Made by a program: the position numbers and the translations under genes. A model generated the notes under the pieces. That model was not told the DNA's origin. It did not search any database and worked only from the letters and a program-made list of their open reading frames with translations. From Prolixibacteraceae bacterium JC049 (lineage in GTDB: Bacteria; Bacteroidota; Bacteroidia; Bacteroidales; Prolixibacteraceae), in contig SACZ01000004.1 in the NCBI GenBank assembly GCA_023369685.1, positions 372,001-436,000 of the forward strand: 64,000 nucleotides of DNA. The letters run 5' to 3'. Below, piece after piece: positions 1 to 9,986 of the stretch. The first letter of the stretch is position 1; every line of letters begins with the position of its first letter.

Positions 1-198
1 ATTCCTATGCAAGAGGTACCACTAAACCTTGATAAGATTCCCAAAGATCAACACCTGGTTATTATGTGCCACGGTGGAGTTCGTAGTTTCTCTGTACTCA
101 ACTATCTTCTTCAGAATGGATACGAAATGGTCTATAACATGGATGGAGGAATAGATCGTTGGGCAGATGAAGTAGATCCCAATATGAAGAAATACTAA
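1..198 (+). CDS. Rhodanese-domain protein, 3' part
   Basis: This is the C-terminal part of a rhodanese (sulfurtransferase) domain; the reading frame is open to the left edge, so the ATG at position 7 is probably internal. The loop CHGGVRS, whose cysteine codon is at 67-69, matches the rhodanese active-site pattern C-x-G-x-x-R-S that carries persulfide sulfur, and the following GYxxVYNMDGGIDRW segment is the usual end of the domain. Such stand-alone domains act in sulfur relay or detoxification in the cytoplasm, but the physiological partner cannot be told from here. The gene ends in TAA and is followed by a hairpin. Confidence 0.85.
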   Translation: MPMQEVPLNLDKIPKDQHLVIMCHGGVRSFSVLNYLLQNGYEMVYNMDGGIDRWADEVDPNMKKY

Positions 199-205
199 TA
201 TTATT

Positions 206-245
206 CAACGACTTTTCAGTACACAACTTCACTGAAAGGTCGTTG
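206..245 (+). terminator. Hairpin after rhodanese gene
   Basis: CAACGAC-TTTCAGT pairs with ACTGAAA-GTCGTTG around a short loop just after the rhodanese stop codon. No U-run follows on the plus strand, so it is a weak intrinsic terminator candidate or an mRNA-end stabiliser. Confidence 0.4.
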
Positions 246-256
246 ACTACAACCTA

Positions 257-290
257 ATAAAAAGCGACCACCTATTAAGATGGCCGCTCT
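257..290 (-). terminator. Terminator of Sus-type locus 1
   Basis: Read on the minus strand, AGCGGCCA pairs imperfectly with TGGTCGCT and is followed by TTTTTATT. It lies 48 bases past the stop of the last gene of the minus-strand locus 338-8111, the expected place for its rho-independent terminator. Confidence 0.6.
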
Positions 291-337
291 AACTGAACTA
301 ACTAAAATAACCTTTTGAAGGTTATACTAACTTATCT

Positions 338-1489
338 TTATTCTACCGCACCTGTTAGATACATCTCCATAATATTCATAGGAGTTGTTCCTCCTGCAGG
401 AACAGATAGTACGCGAATACGTAGGTAGCGATAATACTCAGAACCATTGATTGATGCAAATGTGTTAGGAGACAAGCTTGCTTCGTCTACTTTTACCCAA
501 CCTGCTTCTGCTGCTTTGGCTTCCCATTGATCATCGGTCGCCTCTACACCAACTTCATTGGCTGTATTCGACATCCATATTTCAATCTTCTTAGGCAGTC
601 GATTGGCAAAACCACCACGAGGAGCCATCTTTATAGACTTAATAATAGTTGGTGCACCTAAGTCGACACTTAACAGTGCCGGATAGCTGGTATTATCAGG
701 ACTATGGTAACCACTTCCTGTAGATCCATCCCACAAACGAGATGTTACCCAACCGTATGCATCAGACATATTATCTGCTAACTCCAACAAGCTCCAGTTA
801 TCCTTAGGTACGGCAGTATATGGAAATATGCCTTGCACCTTAGGAGCATGAAAAGTATCAATTGCATTCTCTTCTGGTAAGAAAAGTGATTCATACTCGA
901 ATGCTCCACCAATTTTAAAGTCTGGAAGTACCAATTTATCTGCAGTAGGATCCAATTCTAATTTTACTAACTCGTTGTTTTTGTTGTTGTATTGAAAGCT
1001 TACCCCTACTAAATTTTCTACTGCATTCCAGTTAATAGTCACTTCTTCTGAGGTGGCATTCATCGATCCAATTTTACGTGGCTTCAACTCAGCCTGATAA
1101 CTATCACCATATACTTTACCCGATTTGAAAACACTCAATGATTTGTTGTTTTGGTCATCGTTGGTAATAAATTCGAAAAGATATTGAGCTTCATCCAGGT
1201 CGATTAATTTCTCGTACCAGCCACCACCAATCTCACTGTTATCCAGCTGAATATCGATTGAGTCTTTTCTCTTATTCCAATAAACTTTACAGTTCTTAAT
1301 TTTGGGGTCTGCATTTAGGAACCACTTTACTTTTGCCCGCTTATTTCCAGGCAATATTTCTACCGAGTCTACCTTTCCAATGTAAACGATCTCACCCTCT
1401 TTCAGGTATTTCTCGTGAAATTCGTTCATGTCGTCGCAAGAGATGGCGACAAACACAACCGTTAATATTAATAATATATGCTTTAACAT
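338..1489 (-). CDS. DUF4998-type surface lipoprotein with discoidin-like C-terminus
   Basis: Predicted cell-surface lipoprotein of about 383 residues at the end of the first Sus-type locus. The ATG at 1489 gives a clean signal peptide with lipobox (VAISC); the frame extends upstream but overlaps the previous gene, so I reject the longer start. The N-terminal half resembles DUF4998 and the C-terminal 150 residues a F5/8 type C (discoidin-like) domain with DLGAP and YLRIRVL-type strands. By family knowledge these proteins accompany SusC/SusD and are thought to bind glycan outside the cell; ligand unknown. It starts 13 bases after the preceding gene stops, so it is almost certainly co-transcribed. 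Confidence 0.8.
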   Translation of the reverse strand: MLKHILLILTVVFVAISCDDMNEFHEKYLKEGEIVYIGKVDSVEILPGNKRAKVKWFLNADPKIKNCKVYWNKRKDSIDIQLDNSEIGGGWYEKLIDLDEAQYLFEFITNDDQNNKSLSVFKSGKVYGDSYQAELKPRKIGSMNATSEEVTINWNAVENLVGVSFQYNNKNNELVKLELDPTADKLVLPDFKIGGAFEYESLFLPEENAIDTFHAPKVQGIFPYTAVPKDNWSLLELADNMSDAYGWVTSRLWDGSTGSGYHSPDNTSYPALLSVDLGAPTIIKSIKMAPRGGFANRLPKKIEIWMSNTANEVGVEATDDQWEAKAAEAGWVKVDEASLSPNTFASINGSEYYRYLRIRVLSVPAGGTTPMNIMEMYLTGAVE

Positions 1490-1502
1490 GTCTACAGTTT
1501 TA

Positions 1503-2723
1503 TTATTCAACAATTTGTCCCCAGAATGACATCTCTCCCATTTGAGCAATGTTACCTCCACTCCAGTTCTCATACATTACAAATCGAAGGTAGCGCACTT
1601 CTGGTGCATCCAATGGGAATTCAAACTCTTCCCCTCTGTCGGCATACTCTTTATCTTCATTGGTTACAGGTCCATCGCCCGATGGTTTGAAAGATTCATC
1701 GGCCACCAACTTAGTCCATGTACCATCATCTAACTCCCCTGTTGCTCCAGGTTCGTTACTTCCATAAATTTCCCAAACTTTCGGATTATTATGTGTATAG
1801 TAAAATGCTCCAGGACGTTGCCAGATCTTATAGCGACTCAATTTTACTTTCTGCCCCAAGTCAATAGTACACTTAATAGGAAGCTCTTCCTGGTTGGTAT
1901 GCCAGAAACCTTTTCCTTCGCTAATAATATCATCCCAGACACGACTAAGCAAGTGACCAGTTTTCTCTGCATCATTGGGAAGAAATACTGCTTTAAATTT
2001 CTCTTTGTCCAATTCTTCTTCGAACCAAGGAGTAAACGCACCTTTTAAAGTATCGGAATAGTTATCCCAACGGTCGCGTACATAAACAGCAAACTCACGC
2101 TCTGTTGCATCAAACCCTCTTAATGTAAATGAACCATCTTTAATACTGGTATATACATTTTCGGCATCTACTAACGTTCCGGTAGAATCGGCAGCCATAA
2201 ACGAGATAACCACATTTTTCTTGGCTTCATTCTTCCATGTTAATCGAACCCCACCAAACGAAGTCTCCATTTTCATGGTTTCATAAATCAGGTGTGTTGG
2301 TGGCGTCAATGGATTAATCTTTACCACTAACGGTTCCGATAGATTTTTACTTCTATCCACACTTCTTAGCTCTACTGAATACTCCTTGGTATCGCCAAAT
2401 CCTTCTACCTCCAGGCTATTTTTATAAACCGAAGATTTTGTGATTTTTTTAACCCCATTAATCTCATAAGTTGCCTGAACATATAGCAAATCGCCATTGG
2501 TAGGTACCTTGTATTTGATAATTGCCCCACCATGTGTATTCTCCACGTTAGGTTCCGTTGGTGCTGCCGGAGCATCTTTATCCAAAGGGAATTGTCCTAA
2601 ATTATCGTTAGAGTCGCACCCTATCAACACAGTAATCAGAAATAGAGTTGACAGGCCTACTTTTGCTAACCCATTCTGAGTTAAAAAAGTAATTATTCTA
2701 TTTGTTTGTCTCTTTGTTCTCAT
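1503..2723 (-). CDS. DUF4959/DUF5000/DUF5126-type surface lipoprotein
   Basis: A 406-residue lipoprotein with hydrophobic leader ending in VLIGC at about residue 36. The layout matches the three-domain DUF4959, DUF5126 and DUF5000 family: two fibronectin-like beta domains (roughly residues 50-240) followed by a discoidin-like domain (about 240-406, with IDLGQKVKLSRYKIWQR). Members sit directly downstream of susD and are taken as auxiliary surface glycan-binding proteins. It begins 12 bases after susD stops and is followed 13 bases later by the DUF4998 lipoprotein; the two share a discoidin-like C-terminus. Substrate cannot be inferred. Confidence 0.82.
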   Translation of the reverse strand: MRTKRQTNRIITFLTQNGLAKVGLSTLFLITVLIGCDSNDNLGQFPLDKDAPAAPTEPNVENTHGGAIIKYKVPTNGDLLYVQATYEINGVKKITKSSVYKNSLEVEGFGDTKEYSVELRSVDRSKNLSEPLVVKINPLTPPTHLIYETMKMETSFGGVRLTWKNEAKKNVVISFMAADSTGTLVDAENVYTSIKDGSFTLRGFDATEREFAVYVRDRWDNYSDTLKGAFTPWFEEELDKEKFKAVFLPNDAEKTGHLLSRVWDDIISEGKGFWHTNQEELPIKCTIDLGQKVKLSRYKIWQRPGAFYYTHNNPKVWEIYGSNEPGATGELDDGTWTKLVADESFKPSGDGPVTNEDKEYADRGEEFEFPLDAPEVRYLRFVMYENWSGGNIAQMGEMSFWGQIVE

Positions 2724-2735
2724 ATTACTTTCTTT

Positions 2736-4643
2736 TTACCATCCTGGCGATTGAACTAAATTTGGATTAACCATTGTTGTATTCACCTTCAAAGGCCACA
2801 AATAATCTTTAAATGTAAATTCGCGCTTGTAAACAGTAACCAGCTGATAATAATCGGCCGTTTCTTTCTCTTTTACACTCCATCCCTTAATAGGCTGGTT
2901 CATCCATTTGTCAGCCAATCTCCATCTTCTTAAATCGTAGAAGCGGTGTCCTTCCAATGCCAGCTCATTCAATCGTTCGGCCTGAATAATTTCACGTAAA
3001 CCTTTCTTTTCGTTCGGCTTATTAGGATAAATAGAATACTTTGTCCAGCTCTCCTTAACACCTTTCAATCCGGCTCTTTCTCTTACCTTATCCAAGTAAG
3101 TATACACCTCTTCAGAAGGTCCTGCCGATTCGTTTAATGCTTCAGCATATAATAGATAAAGATCTGCCATACGAATAACCGGGAATGAATAACCTTCTTT
3201 GGTAAAACCATTTTTATTCAAATCATTTTCATATGAAACTAACTTCTTGGCATAATAACCAGTTATTGAAAAATCTTCCACATTTGAATAACCAGTATAC
3301 TGGCTACGCTTGGCTTCCAGGTGATACGAGTCTTTATCGTTCAATTTTCCATTTCCATACCAAATAGCTCCGTCAAATCCTAATGTTGCATAGAAACGAG
3401 GCTCTCTATCGAAATGTAGATTTGCTGTTACATACCCCTCTTCAATATAATATCTGTCGTTAGCAGTAGCTTTTCGTGTTTTATATCTCTGTGCATAATT
3501 CCAAAGATTATCTTCATTGATAGGTACACCGTTATTGCTATAAAACTGTTCTGCTATTCTTAAAGTAGGAGCCCATAAACTACGTGCTGAATAGTGGTTG
3601 TTGGTACTACTCAATTCTGCTTGGGCCAACTCCTGAATCTTACCCGGATTTTCTGCGCTAGGCCAAACCATTTCTTCGTTCCACTTTTCACAAACACTCT
3701 GGCGAATATTCATCTTTACTTTAGTAGAGTCGGACATGCCTTGCAACATTGTTTGATAGTAATACAACTTATGACCTGCAGCTTCGGCAGCATCAATAGC
3801 CTCTTTCACTGCCTGAGCAGCAACTGTCCATTTGTTTTCATCGTATTGCTGAGCAAACAGATCTTTACCTCTTGAATCGGTAAAACCACTATAGTCAGGG
3901 TTACCATTAAATAGAGGACTAGCCACCAGTGTCAATAACTTTGCTTTTACAGCCAATGCAATGGGTTTAGTAATTCTTCCCGCTTCAGAAGAAGCTCTTT
4001 CAATCTTCTCTGGAAGTTTTAAAACGGCTTTATCAATTAAGTCGACAATATATGCTGCCACTTCATCCACTGGTTCACGATAAACACGAACTTGTGCTTC
4101 GTCTGCTGAAACAGGTAAATTTTCGTCCACAATTGGAATTGGTCCATACAATCGAAGTAGATAGTAATGAAAGTAAGCTTTTAGAAACATCACTTCACCT
4201 TCCCAGCGTTCTCTTTCATAGTCCTCTAAATCCTGAGGTTTATGGATATTGGCTAAAAAGATATTACAGTCGCGAATACCAATCCAAAGATTTTTTCCAT
4301 TGTTCGCTCCATCCCAGTAATTCAAAAGTGGTGAGTTGCTATTCTGCAAACCACGACCTATATCCCAGGCGTTAGTACCTCCTAGTCGGCCACTGATAAA
4401 CCCGGTTCCTTTAGGATAGAACCACACCTCATCGCCTGAACACAAACCTGCAGTTCCAGAAGGACTGGTTACACTTGGTAACGAATTATAACAGGTAAAT
4501 AGGAATTTCTCAGCATTGGTTCTATCGGTAAATGCATTATCGATAGTTGCTACATCATCTGGAACAATATCCAAGTAATCGCTACACGATGTCCCCAGAA
4601 AAAGAGTAAGTAGCAATAAGTATATATAGTTTTTCAATTTCAT
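2736..4643 (-). CDS. SusD/RagB-family nutrient-binding lipoprotein (locus 1)
   Basis: SusD homologue of about 635 residues. The leader ends in LFLGTSCSDYLD, a lipobox followed by the typical SusD N-terminus. Helical repeat (TPR-like) segments and the C-terminal RPL-type signature (NELALEGHRFYDLRRWR, then LWPLKVNTTMVNPNLVQSPGW) are present. It forms the lid of the SusC channel at the outer membrane and captures oligosaccharide or peptide. The ATG at 4643 is preferred to an upstream TTG. The stop of SusC lies 18 bases upstream, so both are translated from one message. Confidence 0.93.
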   Translation of the reverse strand: MKLKNYIYLLLLTLFLGTSCSDYLDIVPDDVATIDNAFTDRTNAEKFLFTCYNSLPSVTSPSGTAGLCSGDEVWFYPKGTGFISGRLGGTNAWDIGRGLQNSNSPLLNYWDGANNGKNLWIGIRDCNIFLANIHKPQDLEDYERERWEGEVMFLKAYFHYYLLRLYGPIPIVDENLPVSADEAQVRVYREPVDEVAAYIVDLIDKAVLKLPEKIERASSEAGRITKPIALAVKAKLLTLVASPLFNGNPDYSGFTDSRGKDLFAQQYDENKWTVAAQAVKEAIDAAEAAGHKLYYYQTMLQGMSDSTKVKMNIRQSVCEKWNEEMVWPSAENPGKIQELAQAELSSTNNHYSARSLWAPTLRIAEQFYSNNGVPINEDNLWNYAQRYKTRKATANDRYYIEEGYVTANLHFDREPRFYATLGFDGAIWYGNGKLNDKDSYHLEAKRSQYTGYSNVEDFSITGYYAKKLVSYENDLNKNGFTKEGYSFPVIRMADLYLLYAEALNESAGPSEEVYTYLDKVRERAGLKGVKESWTKYSIYPNKPNEKKGLREIIQAERLNELALEGHRFYDLRRWRLADKWMNQPIKGWSVKEKETADYYQLVTVYKREFTFKDYLWPLKVNTTMVNPNLVQSPGW

Positions 4644-4661
4644 TATTCTCAATTTTTAGCA

Positions 4662-7600
4662 TTAAAACTGAATTTGAAGTCCAAGGTTAAATACCTTCTG
4701 AACAGGATAACCTAAACCACTTCCTCCCATTTCAGGATCCCATAGTTTGAACTTGCTAAATGTTAGCAAATTGGTCCCACTAACATAGACTCTTAACTTT
4801 TGAAGTTTAGCTCTTTGTACCAGGCTTCTAGGCAATGTATAACCTATCTCTGCCGATTTCAATCGTAAGAATGCTCCGTTGCGCATGAACCATGAACTAC
4901 GTTGGTTATTGTTTCCTACCTTATAAGCAGAAAGTCGTGGCCATGTAGCATAAACATCCTGATTCTCTTCCGACCAGTGGCTATCTACGATAAATTGTGC
5001 CAATGCATTGTTACCAATCGATCCACTCTGCGTATCGGCAAATGGAGTAATTGCTCCTGAATCGATCCAGAATGAAGAACGAGCTGATCCTTGGAAGAAA
5101 CAAGAGAAATCGAATCCTTTAAATCCTAGTGATGCTCCAAAACCATAAATAATTTCAGGACGAGTTGGATTTCCTAATGGCACTCTATCTCTCTCATCGA
5201 TAATACCATCTTCGTTGATATCTTTGAATTTGATATCACCTCCCATATACTCACCAAACTGCTGCTTAGGAGAATTTCTCACCTCTTCGTCATCCACAAA
5301 AAGACGCTCGGCCACGTAACCCCATTGCTGAGATAATGAATGGCCAATTTTCGACAACCAAGGTGTAGAGCTATAATCTGGCTCCTCGTATTTTTCGAAC
5401 TTACTGGCAGCATAAGTGAAGTTACCACGTACTGTCAACCATAAATCGTTGCTGAATACCTGCTGGTAGTCTACCGAGATATCTACTCCTCGGTTCGATG
5501 CTTCACCAATATTTGCAGAAGGCTTAGCTTGTAATCCCATAGTGGTAGGAATAGAAACCCTGTTCAATAGAATGTTCTCACGATCTTCGTAGAATGCATC
5601 CACCTGAATATCCACTTTTTCGAATAAACCTAGCTCTAGACCTAAATTGGTTTTGTAAGCTACTTCCCAACCAATGTTCGGATCGGCATAACGAGAGATT
5701 GAGACTCCGTTTTTACGATAGCCCCAGTTCGTACCAAAAGTATAGCCACGACCACCATTATCCATATTTACATTCGACAAATAGAAGAAACGATCTTTGT
5801 TACTACCAATGGCATCGTTACCTACTTTACCATAAGTGGCTTTCAATTTCAGTTTAGAGATGGTCTTCTTTATTCCTTCGTTCCAGAATCCTTCGTTGGA
5901 TACAATCCAACCTACTCCAAGCGATGGGAAGAAACCAAAACGATTGTTTTTATCAAAACGCTCAGAGCCGTTATAACCAAAGTTGAACTCTCCAAAGTAT
6001 TTATCTTTGTATCCATATGTAAAACGACCTGAAAGTCCGAGGTTACGATGTGGCAATGACGCTTGTAAGTCACCCGCATTTCCTGACAATGACTCACGAG
6101 CAGTATATACTAAAAGACCACTTAAGTTATGCTTCTCCTCGAAAGTTCTGCTATAGTTCAAAGCAGCTTCGATATACTGAGAGCGATTTACCTGCTTACC
6201 TCCTTCGTCGTACTTCAAATATTCGTGACCATCTTCCGGATTCAGTGCATATAATTTGTAAGTATCTTCGGCTTTGTTGTAATTTCCTACCGAATAGTAG
6301 TAAGGACCATAGAAACGTTTTAAGTCGAAAGAAGAATAACGATTGGTACTAGCTAACACTCTGAATGAAAGACCTTCTGTTAACATTGATAAATCCTGAC
6401 TTAGTTCTACCTGAGCTAAAATCATCGATTTACTGTAATCTTTGTATCCTTTTACCATGTCGGCATATGGGTTCAAATACTCACCACCTTTTCCATAGTT
6501 ACCAAAAAGGATATGTTTTTTGTAAGCGTTCTTTTCATCTGGCTCATACCAGGCAGGGAATAAAACCGGATTCGCTCTCAATGTTTTACGATACAGCTCG
6601 GCACCACCATCTACTGGTCCTGAATAATCGTCGAATGTTCCGTGAACACGAAGAGTTGCTTTGGTTGTTTTACTCAAATTGATGTTGATGTTAGAACGTA
6701 CCAGGTATTTTTCCAGGTTGATATTACTATCGAACTTATTTCGTGGGTCTGATTTTAGAATACCATTATCCTTGTTGTACGAACCGGCAATGTAATATCT
6801 GGCTACTTTACCACCACCACTCACATTGAAGTTAAATCGGTGGTTCATTGTATGGTTACGCATCAACAGATCGTTCCAATCGGTAGTTGGATATACGTAT
6901 TTATTTACTCCCGCAATGGTGTGAGCAATTTTCGAGTTCGAATAAGGAAGTACACCTTGTGGGTCTCTTGTTCTAACTGCCTCGTTATGCAACTGCATAA
7001 ATGTAATCGGATCGGCAACATCCAATTCTTGAGTAGGCATAGAGAATGAACTCTCGTATCGAGCTGAAATCTTTGCTTTACCTTCTTTACCCTCTTTGGT
7101 TGTAACCAAAATTACTCCATTGGCACCACGTGCACCATACAAAGCTGTTGCTGTAGCATCCTTCAGAATAGAGAAACTTTGGATATCGTCCGGGTTAAGT
7201 CGAGACAAATCCGAAGAAGATAATTCTACGTTATCAATCAAAATAAGCGGGTCGGCTTTACCTGTACCGAAAGTGGTCACACCACGTACAAAGAATTCGG
7301 CATTGTCTTGCCCTGGCTCCCCACTTCGCTGATATGAGATAATACCCGCCATACGACCAGCAAAAGAAGTAGTTAGGTTACTGGATGGCACCTTCAATTC
7401 TTGTACATTAACAGTTTGAATAGACGAAAGCACACTCTCCTTCTTTTGTTTACCAAATGCCACAACAGTCACATCGGCTAGCTCTTCCGACTTCTCCTGA
7501 AGAATAACATTTATCTTTGTTTTTCCATTCAGTTCAATTACCTGAGGTGTCATACCAATAAACGAAAAATGCAGCTTATCGGTAGGCTGAACCACAAATT

Positions 7601-8111
7601 CATAGTTACCATCGGGATCGGTAATAACACCACGTGTACTACCTACCACCATCACTGTAACACCGGGCAATGGCTGTCCTGCGGTATCGGTAACGGTTCC
7701 CGTAACTTTAACACCCTTTTTCTGTTGGGATGCCTTTTCTGTGATCTCACTGGCCACTTTATTTCTAATAATTACCGTCCTGTCATCAATGTGGTAAACA
7801 TATCCTTTCTCTTCTAAATATTGTTTCAGAATATCTTCAACCAGCAGTTCTTTTATATTAACAGTTACTTTCTTTTCACCCTGAAAAAGATCGGCACGAT
7901 AGAGAAAAGAAAATTCGCTCTCCTCTTCAATTCGATTGAACATCTCCTCTATGCTAACATTTTTCATTTTCAGGGTCAGCTTGGTGCTTTGCGAGTAAAC
8001 GCTTGCAACCGACTGGAATACCCCCAGTAATATGAAAAGTGTTGTAAACTTCATAAGCAATAAGTATCTGAGTAAGCCCCTTCGGGACTCACCAATCCAT
8101 TTTTTTTTCAT
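4662..8111 (-). CDS. SusC-family TonB-dependent transporter with STN domain (locus 1)
   Basis: SusC/RagA-type outer-membrane transporter, 1149 residues. Order: signal peptide (to about 40), secretin/TonB short N-terminal (STN) domain (about 45-105), carboxypeptidase-like beta domain (GTVTDTAGQPLPGVTVMV, about 135-205), plug with the SusC motifs DNVELSSSDL and ARGANGVILVTTK (about 215-340), then a 22-strand barrel ending in a terminal Phe (LGLQIQF). The STN domain means it can relay substrate binding to the neighbouring FecR anti-sigma factor. ATG at 8111 is used in place of an upstream TTG. It takes up ligand together with the following SusD. Confidence 0.95.
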   Translation of the reverse strand: MKKKWIGESRRGLLRYLLLMKFTTLFILLGVFQSVASVYSQSTKLTLKMKNVSIEEMFNRIEEESEFSFLYRADLFQGEKKVTVNIKELLVEDILKQYLEEKGYVYHIDDRTVIIRNKVASEITEKASQQKKGVKVTGTVTDTAGQPLPGVTVMVVGSTRGVITDPDGNYEFVVQPTDKLHFSFIGMTPQVIELNGKTKINVILQEKSEELADVTVVAFGKQKKESVLSSIQTVNVQELKVPSSNLTTSFAGRMAGIISYQRSGEPGQDNAEFFVRGVTTFGTGKADPLILIDNVELSSSDLSRLNPDDIQSFSILKDATATALYGARGANGVILVTTKEGKEGKAKISARYESSFSMPTQELDVADPITFMQLHNEAVRTRDPQGVLPYSNSKIAHTIAGVNKYVYPTTDWNDLLMRNHTMNHRFNFNVSGGGKVARYYIAGSYNKDNGILKSDPRNKFDSNINLEKYLVRSNININLSKTTKATLRVHGTFDDYSGPVDGGAELYRKTLRANPVLFPAWYEPDEKNAYKKHILFGNYGKGGEYLNPYADMVKGYKDYSKSMILAQVELSQDLSMLTEGLSFRVLASTNRYSSFDLKRFYGPYYYSVGNYNKAEDTYKLYALNPEDGHEYLKYDEGGKQVNRSQYIEAALNYSRTFEEKHNLSGLLVYTARESLSGNAGDLQASLPHRNLGLSGRFTYGYKDKYFGEFNFGYNGSERFDKNNRFGFFPSLGVGWIVSNEGFWNEGIKKTISKLKLKATYGKVGNDAIGSNKDRFFYLSNVNMDNGGRGYTFGTNWGYRKNGVSISRYADPNIGWEVAYKTNLGLELGLFEKVDIQVDAFYEDRENILLNRVSIPTTMGLQAKPSANIGEASNRGVDISVDYQQVFSNDLWLTVRGNFTYAASKFEKYEEPDYSSTPWLSKIGHSLSQQWGYVAERLFVDDEEVRNSPKQQFGEYMGGDIKFKDINEDGIIDERDRVPLGNPTRPEIIYGFGASLGFKGFDFSCFFQGSARSSFWIDSGAITPFADTQSGSIGNNALAQFIVDSHWSEENQDVYATWPRLSAYKVGNNNQRSSWFMRNGAFLRLKSAEIGYTLPRSLVQRAKLQKLRVYVSGTNLLTFSKFKLWDPEMGGSGLGYPVQKVFNLGLQIQF

Positions 8112-8156
8112 AAGTTTGTAATTCAATTAATTCTACATAGTTTTTTAACTGTGTCG

Positions 8157-8183
8157 ACGGGAAGTGTTGGTAGCGCTTCCCGT
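8157..8183 (-). promoter_or_regulatory. Hairpin between fecR and susC (locus 1)
   Basis: ACGGGAAG (8157-8164) and CTTCCCGT (8176-8183) form a perfect 8-bp stem with an 11-base loop, in the leader between the FecR stop and the SusC start. On the minus strand no U-run follows, so it is not a classical terminator for the sus message; it could stabilise the susC mRNA 5' end or terminate antisense transcription, since the plus strand continues TTTTAG. Confidence 0.45.
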
Positions 8184-8217
8184 TTTAGCATGCAGGATAC
8201 TGTATCCCCAGACTTAG

Positions 8218-9363
8218 TTAGTTCACATGAATTATATTCTCATAGGCTGTAAAAGTTATCTCGTTAGTTTTCATTAGTTGGTTCAAAATTGTTTGTATGT
8301 TGTCATAACGTTTAAGGTTACCATTGAATCGCAACAGCTTATCTTTCTCATTTTTAAACACAAATTTCACATCGTACCAGCGTTCAAGCGTTCCCATAAT
8401 CTCCTCTAAAGTCATATTTCGGAAATAGAAACGCCCATCTTTCCACGAGGTATAAGGCTTTGTATTTACTTTCTGCTTTTTTAAGCTGCCTGTCTTTTTA
8501 GAAAACACACTTTGATGTCCTGGTGTCAGGAAAGTTTCTCGCTGTTCCAGAAAATTGGCTTTCACCTTCACTTTTCCTTCCACCAAAGTGGTTTCAATCT
8601 GATCTTCGTTGGGATAAGATTTTACATTAAATGAAGTTCCATAAACCACCACCGAATGTTCGCCCGACATTACAATAAACGGACGTAAAGAATCGGTCTT
8701 CACTTCGAAGTAGGCCTCACCTATCACTTCCACTCGCCTTCTCTTTTTCTCAAAGACTACCGGGTAACGAATAATTGTTTCGGAATTCACCCACACGTTT
8801 GTCCCGTCAGATAAGGTCAGGTAATACTCTGCTCCACGCGGAACCATTAGTTTATTAAATTTGGTCTTTTTTACTTTTTTAGGAGTAGCATGGTAATTTA
8901 GCTGACTGTTATTGTTTTTAATTAATACATTCTTGCGCTTAATTACAGTATCCTTTTTAGCGGTTAGTTCTAATTTCTTTCCACTATTCAATACCAGTGT
9001 CGCTTTTTTCACCCCGGGATCGAATGAGATATTTTGTGCCAGAACAGGTTCAACTGGCTTAGGAAGCATTTGCCAAATAACAATTCCAAACAACACAACA
9101 GCAACACTTGCAATGGCCGTTAGTCTTCGGTATAATGTTTTATTATTTTTCTTCGTCAGATTTAGCTTTCCCCAGGTTGCTTTTTTCTGAGACGCAGAAT
9201 AGGATTTCCAAGAAGTACCACTTTTAACCTTTTTCATATTATTGAAAAAAGCTAAATGCTTCTCATCTGACTGCAGCCATTCATTCAGTTCCTCTTGCTC
9301 GCTTTCAGATAAATTGTCGTTAAAACTTTTCCAAATCAATTCGTAATCGATTCTTCCCTTCAT
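8218..9363 (-). CDS. FecR-family anti-sigma factor (locus 1)
   Basis: FecR-like transmembrane anti-sigma regulator, 381 residues. An N-terminal cytoplasmic part (1-85) contacts the sigma factor, one membrane span lies at about residues 88-108 (IASVAVVLFGIVIWQML), and the periplasmic part carries the FecR core (VPRGAEYYLTLSDGTNVWVNS) and a C-terminal DUF4974/STN-like domain. In the family it transmits the signal from an STN-bearing TonB transporter, here the adjacent SusC, and releases the sigma factor encoded upstream. ATG start. Regulated locus: presumably 338-8111. Confidence 0.92.
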   Translation of the reverse strand: MKGRIDYELIWKSFNDNLSESEQEELNEWLQSDEKHLAFFNNMKKVKSGTSWKSYSASQKKATWGKLNLTKKNNKTLYRRLTAIASVAVVLFGIVIWQMLPKPVEPVLAQNISFDPGVKKATLVLNSGKKLELTAKKDTVIKRKNVLIKNNNSQLNYHATPKKVKKTKFNKLMVPRGAEYYLTLSDGTNVWVNSETIIRYPVVFEKKRRRVEVIGEAYFEVKTDSLRPFIVMSGEHSVVVYGTSFNVKSYPNEDQIETTLVEGKVKVKANFLEQRETFLTPGHQSVFSKKTGSLKKQKVNTKPYTSWKDGRFYFRNMTLEEIMGTLERWYDVKFVFKNEKDKLLRFNGNLKRYDNIQTILNQLMKTNEITFTAYENIIHVN

Positions 9364-9431
9364 AAGTCGTTAATTAGTTTCACCCTGAAGGCACTTCAAA
9401 AACAGAAAAGGTTTAGATGGAGGTAAAAAAT

Positions 9432-9986
9432 TTATAGAAAAAAATAAATCCCTGTAGATTTTTTTAATTGCTCTCGTACTTTATTGCGTCCGTTATGTAG
9501 CTGAACTTTAATGGTATTCTCGCTTAAAGAGAGCTCTTGAGCAATTTCTTTTATGGATTTATCGGCAAAATATTTTTTACAGAAAATTTCGTGCATCTGC
9601 TCCGGAAGTTCATCTAAAGCACGTTTTATATCTTGCATCACATCCGAATCGGAAAGAATTTCATCGTTGTTCAAGTCAAGCAACGCTTCCAAATAAAGCA
9701 ATTCGTGCTTATCTCTAATTTTTAGAGAACGAATGTGATTCAAACAACCATTTTTGACTGCTTGAAATAGGTATGCTTTTATGGATTTTTCAATTTTGAT
9801 GGAAGAAGAGTTTTCCCATACATAAATAAATACACTCTGAACAACATCTTCGGCAATGGCTGCATTGGCTACAAATTGTATGGCAAAGTTCACAAGAATT
9901 TCGTAATGTTTATTGAATATCTTTTCATAAACATCGCTATTCTTTCTGCGAATCTCATTTAATAATAGCTTCTCCTCTAAGAGCAT
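9432..9986 (-). CDS. ECF RNA polymerase sigma factor (locus 1)
   Basis: Sigma-70 family factor of the extracytoplasmic-function class, 184 residues. Region 2 (FNKHYEILVNFAIQFV, AEDVVQSVFIYVWE) and region 4 (LPEQMHEIFCKKYFADKSIKEIAQELSLSENTIKVQLHNGR, a helix-turn-helix) are both complete. It lies immediately upstream of its FecR partner in the same direction, the standard trans-envelope signalling pair of Bacteroidota, and should direct transcription of the susCD genes downstream when substrate is sensed. Confidence 0.93.
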   Translation of the reverse strand: MLLEEKLLLNEIRRKNSDVYEKIFNKHYEILVNFAIQFVANAAIAEDVVQSVFIYVWENSSSIKIEKSIKAYLFQAVKNGCLNHIRSLKIRDKHELLYLEALLDLNNDEILSDSDVMQDIKRALDELPEQMHEIFCKKYFADKSIKEIAQELSLSENTIKVQLHNGRNKVREQLKKSTGIYFFL

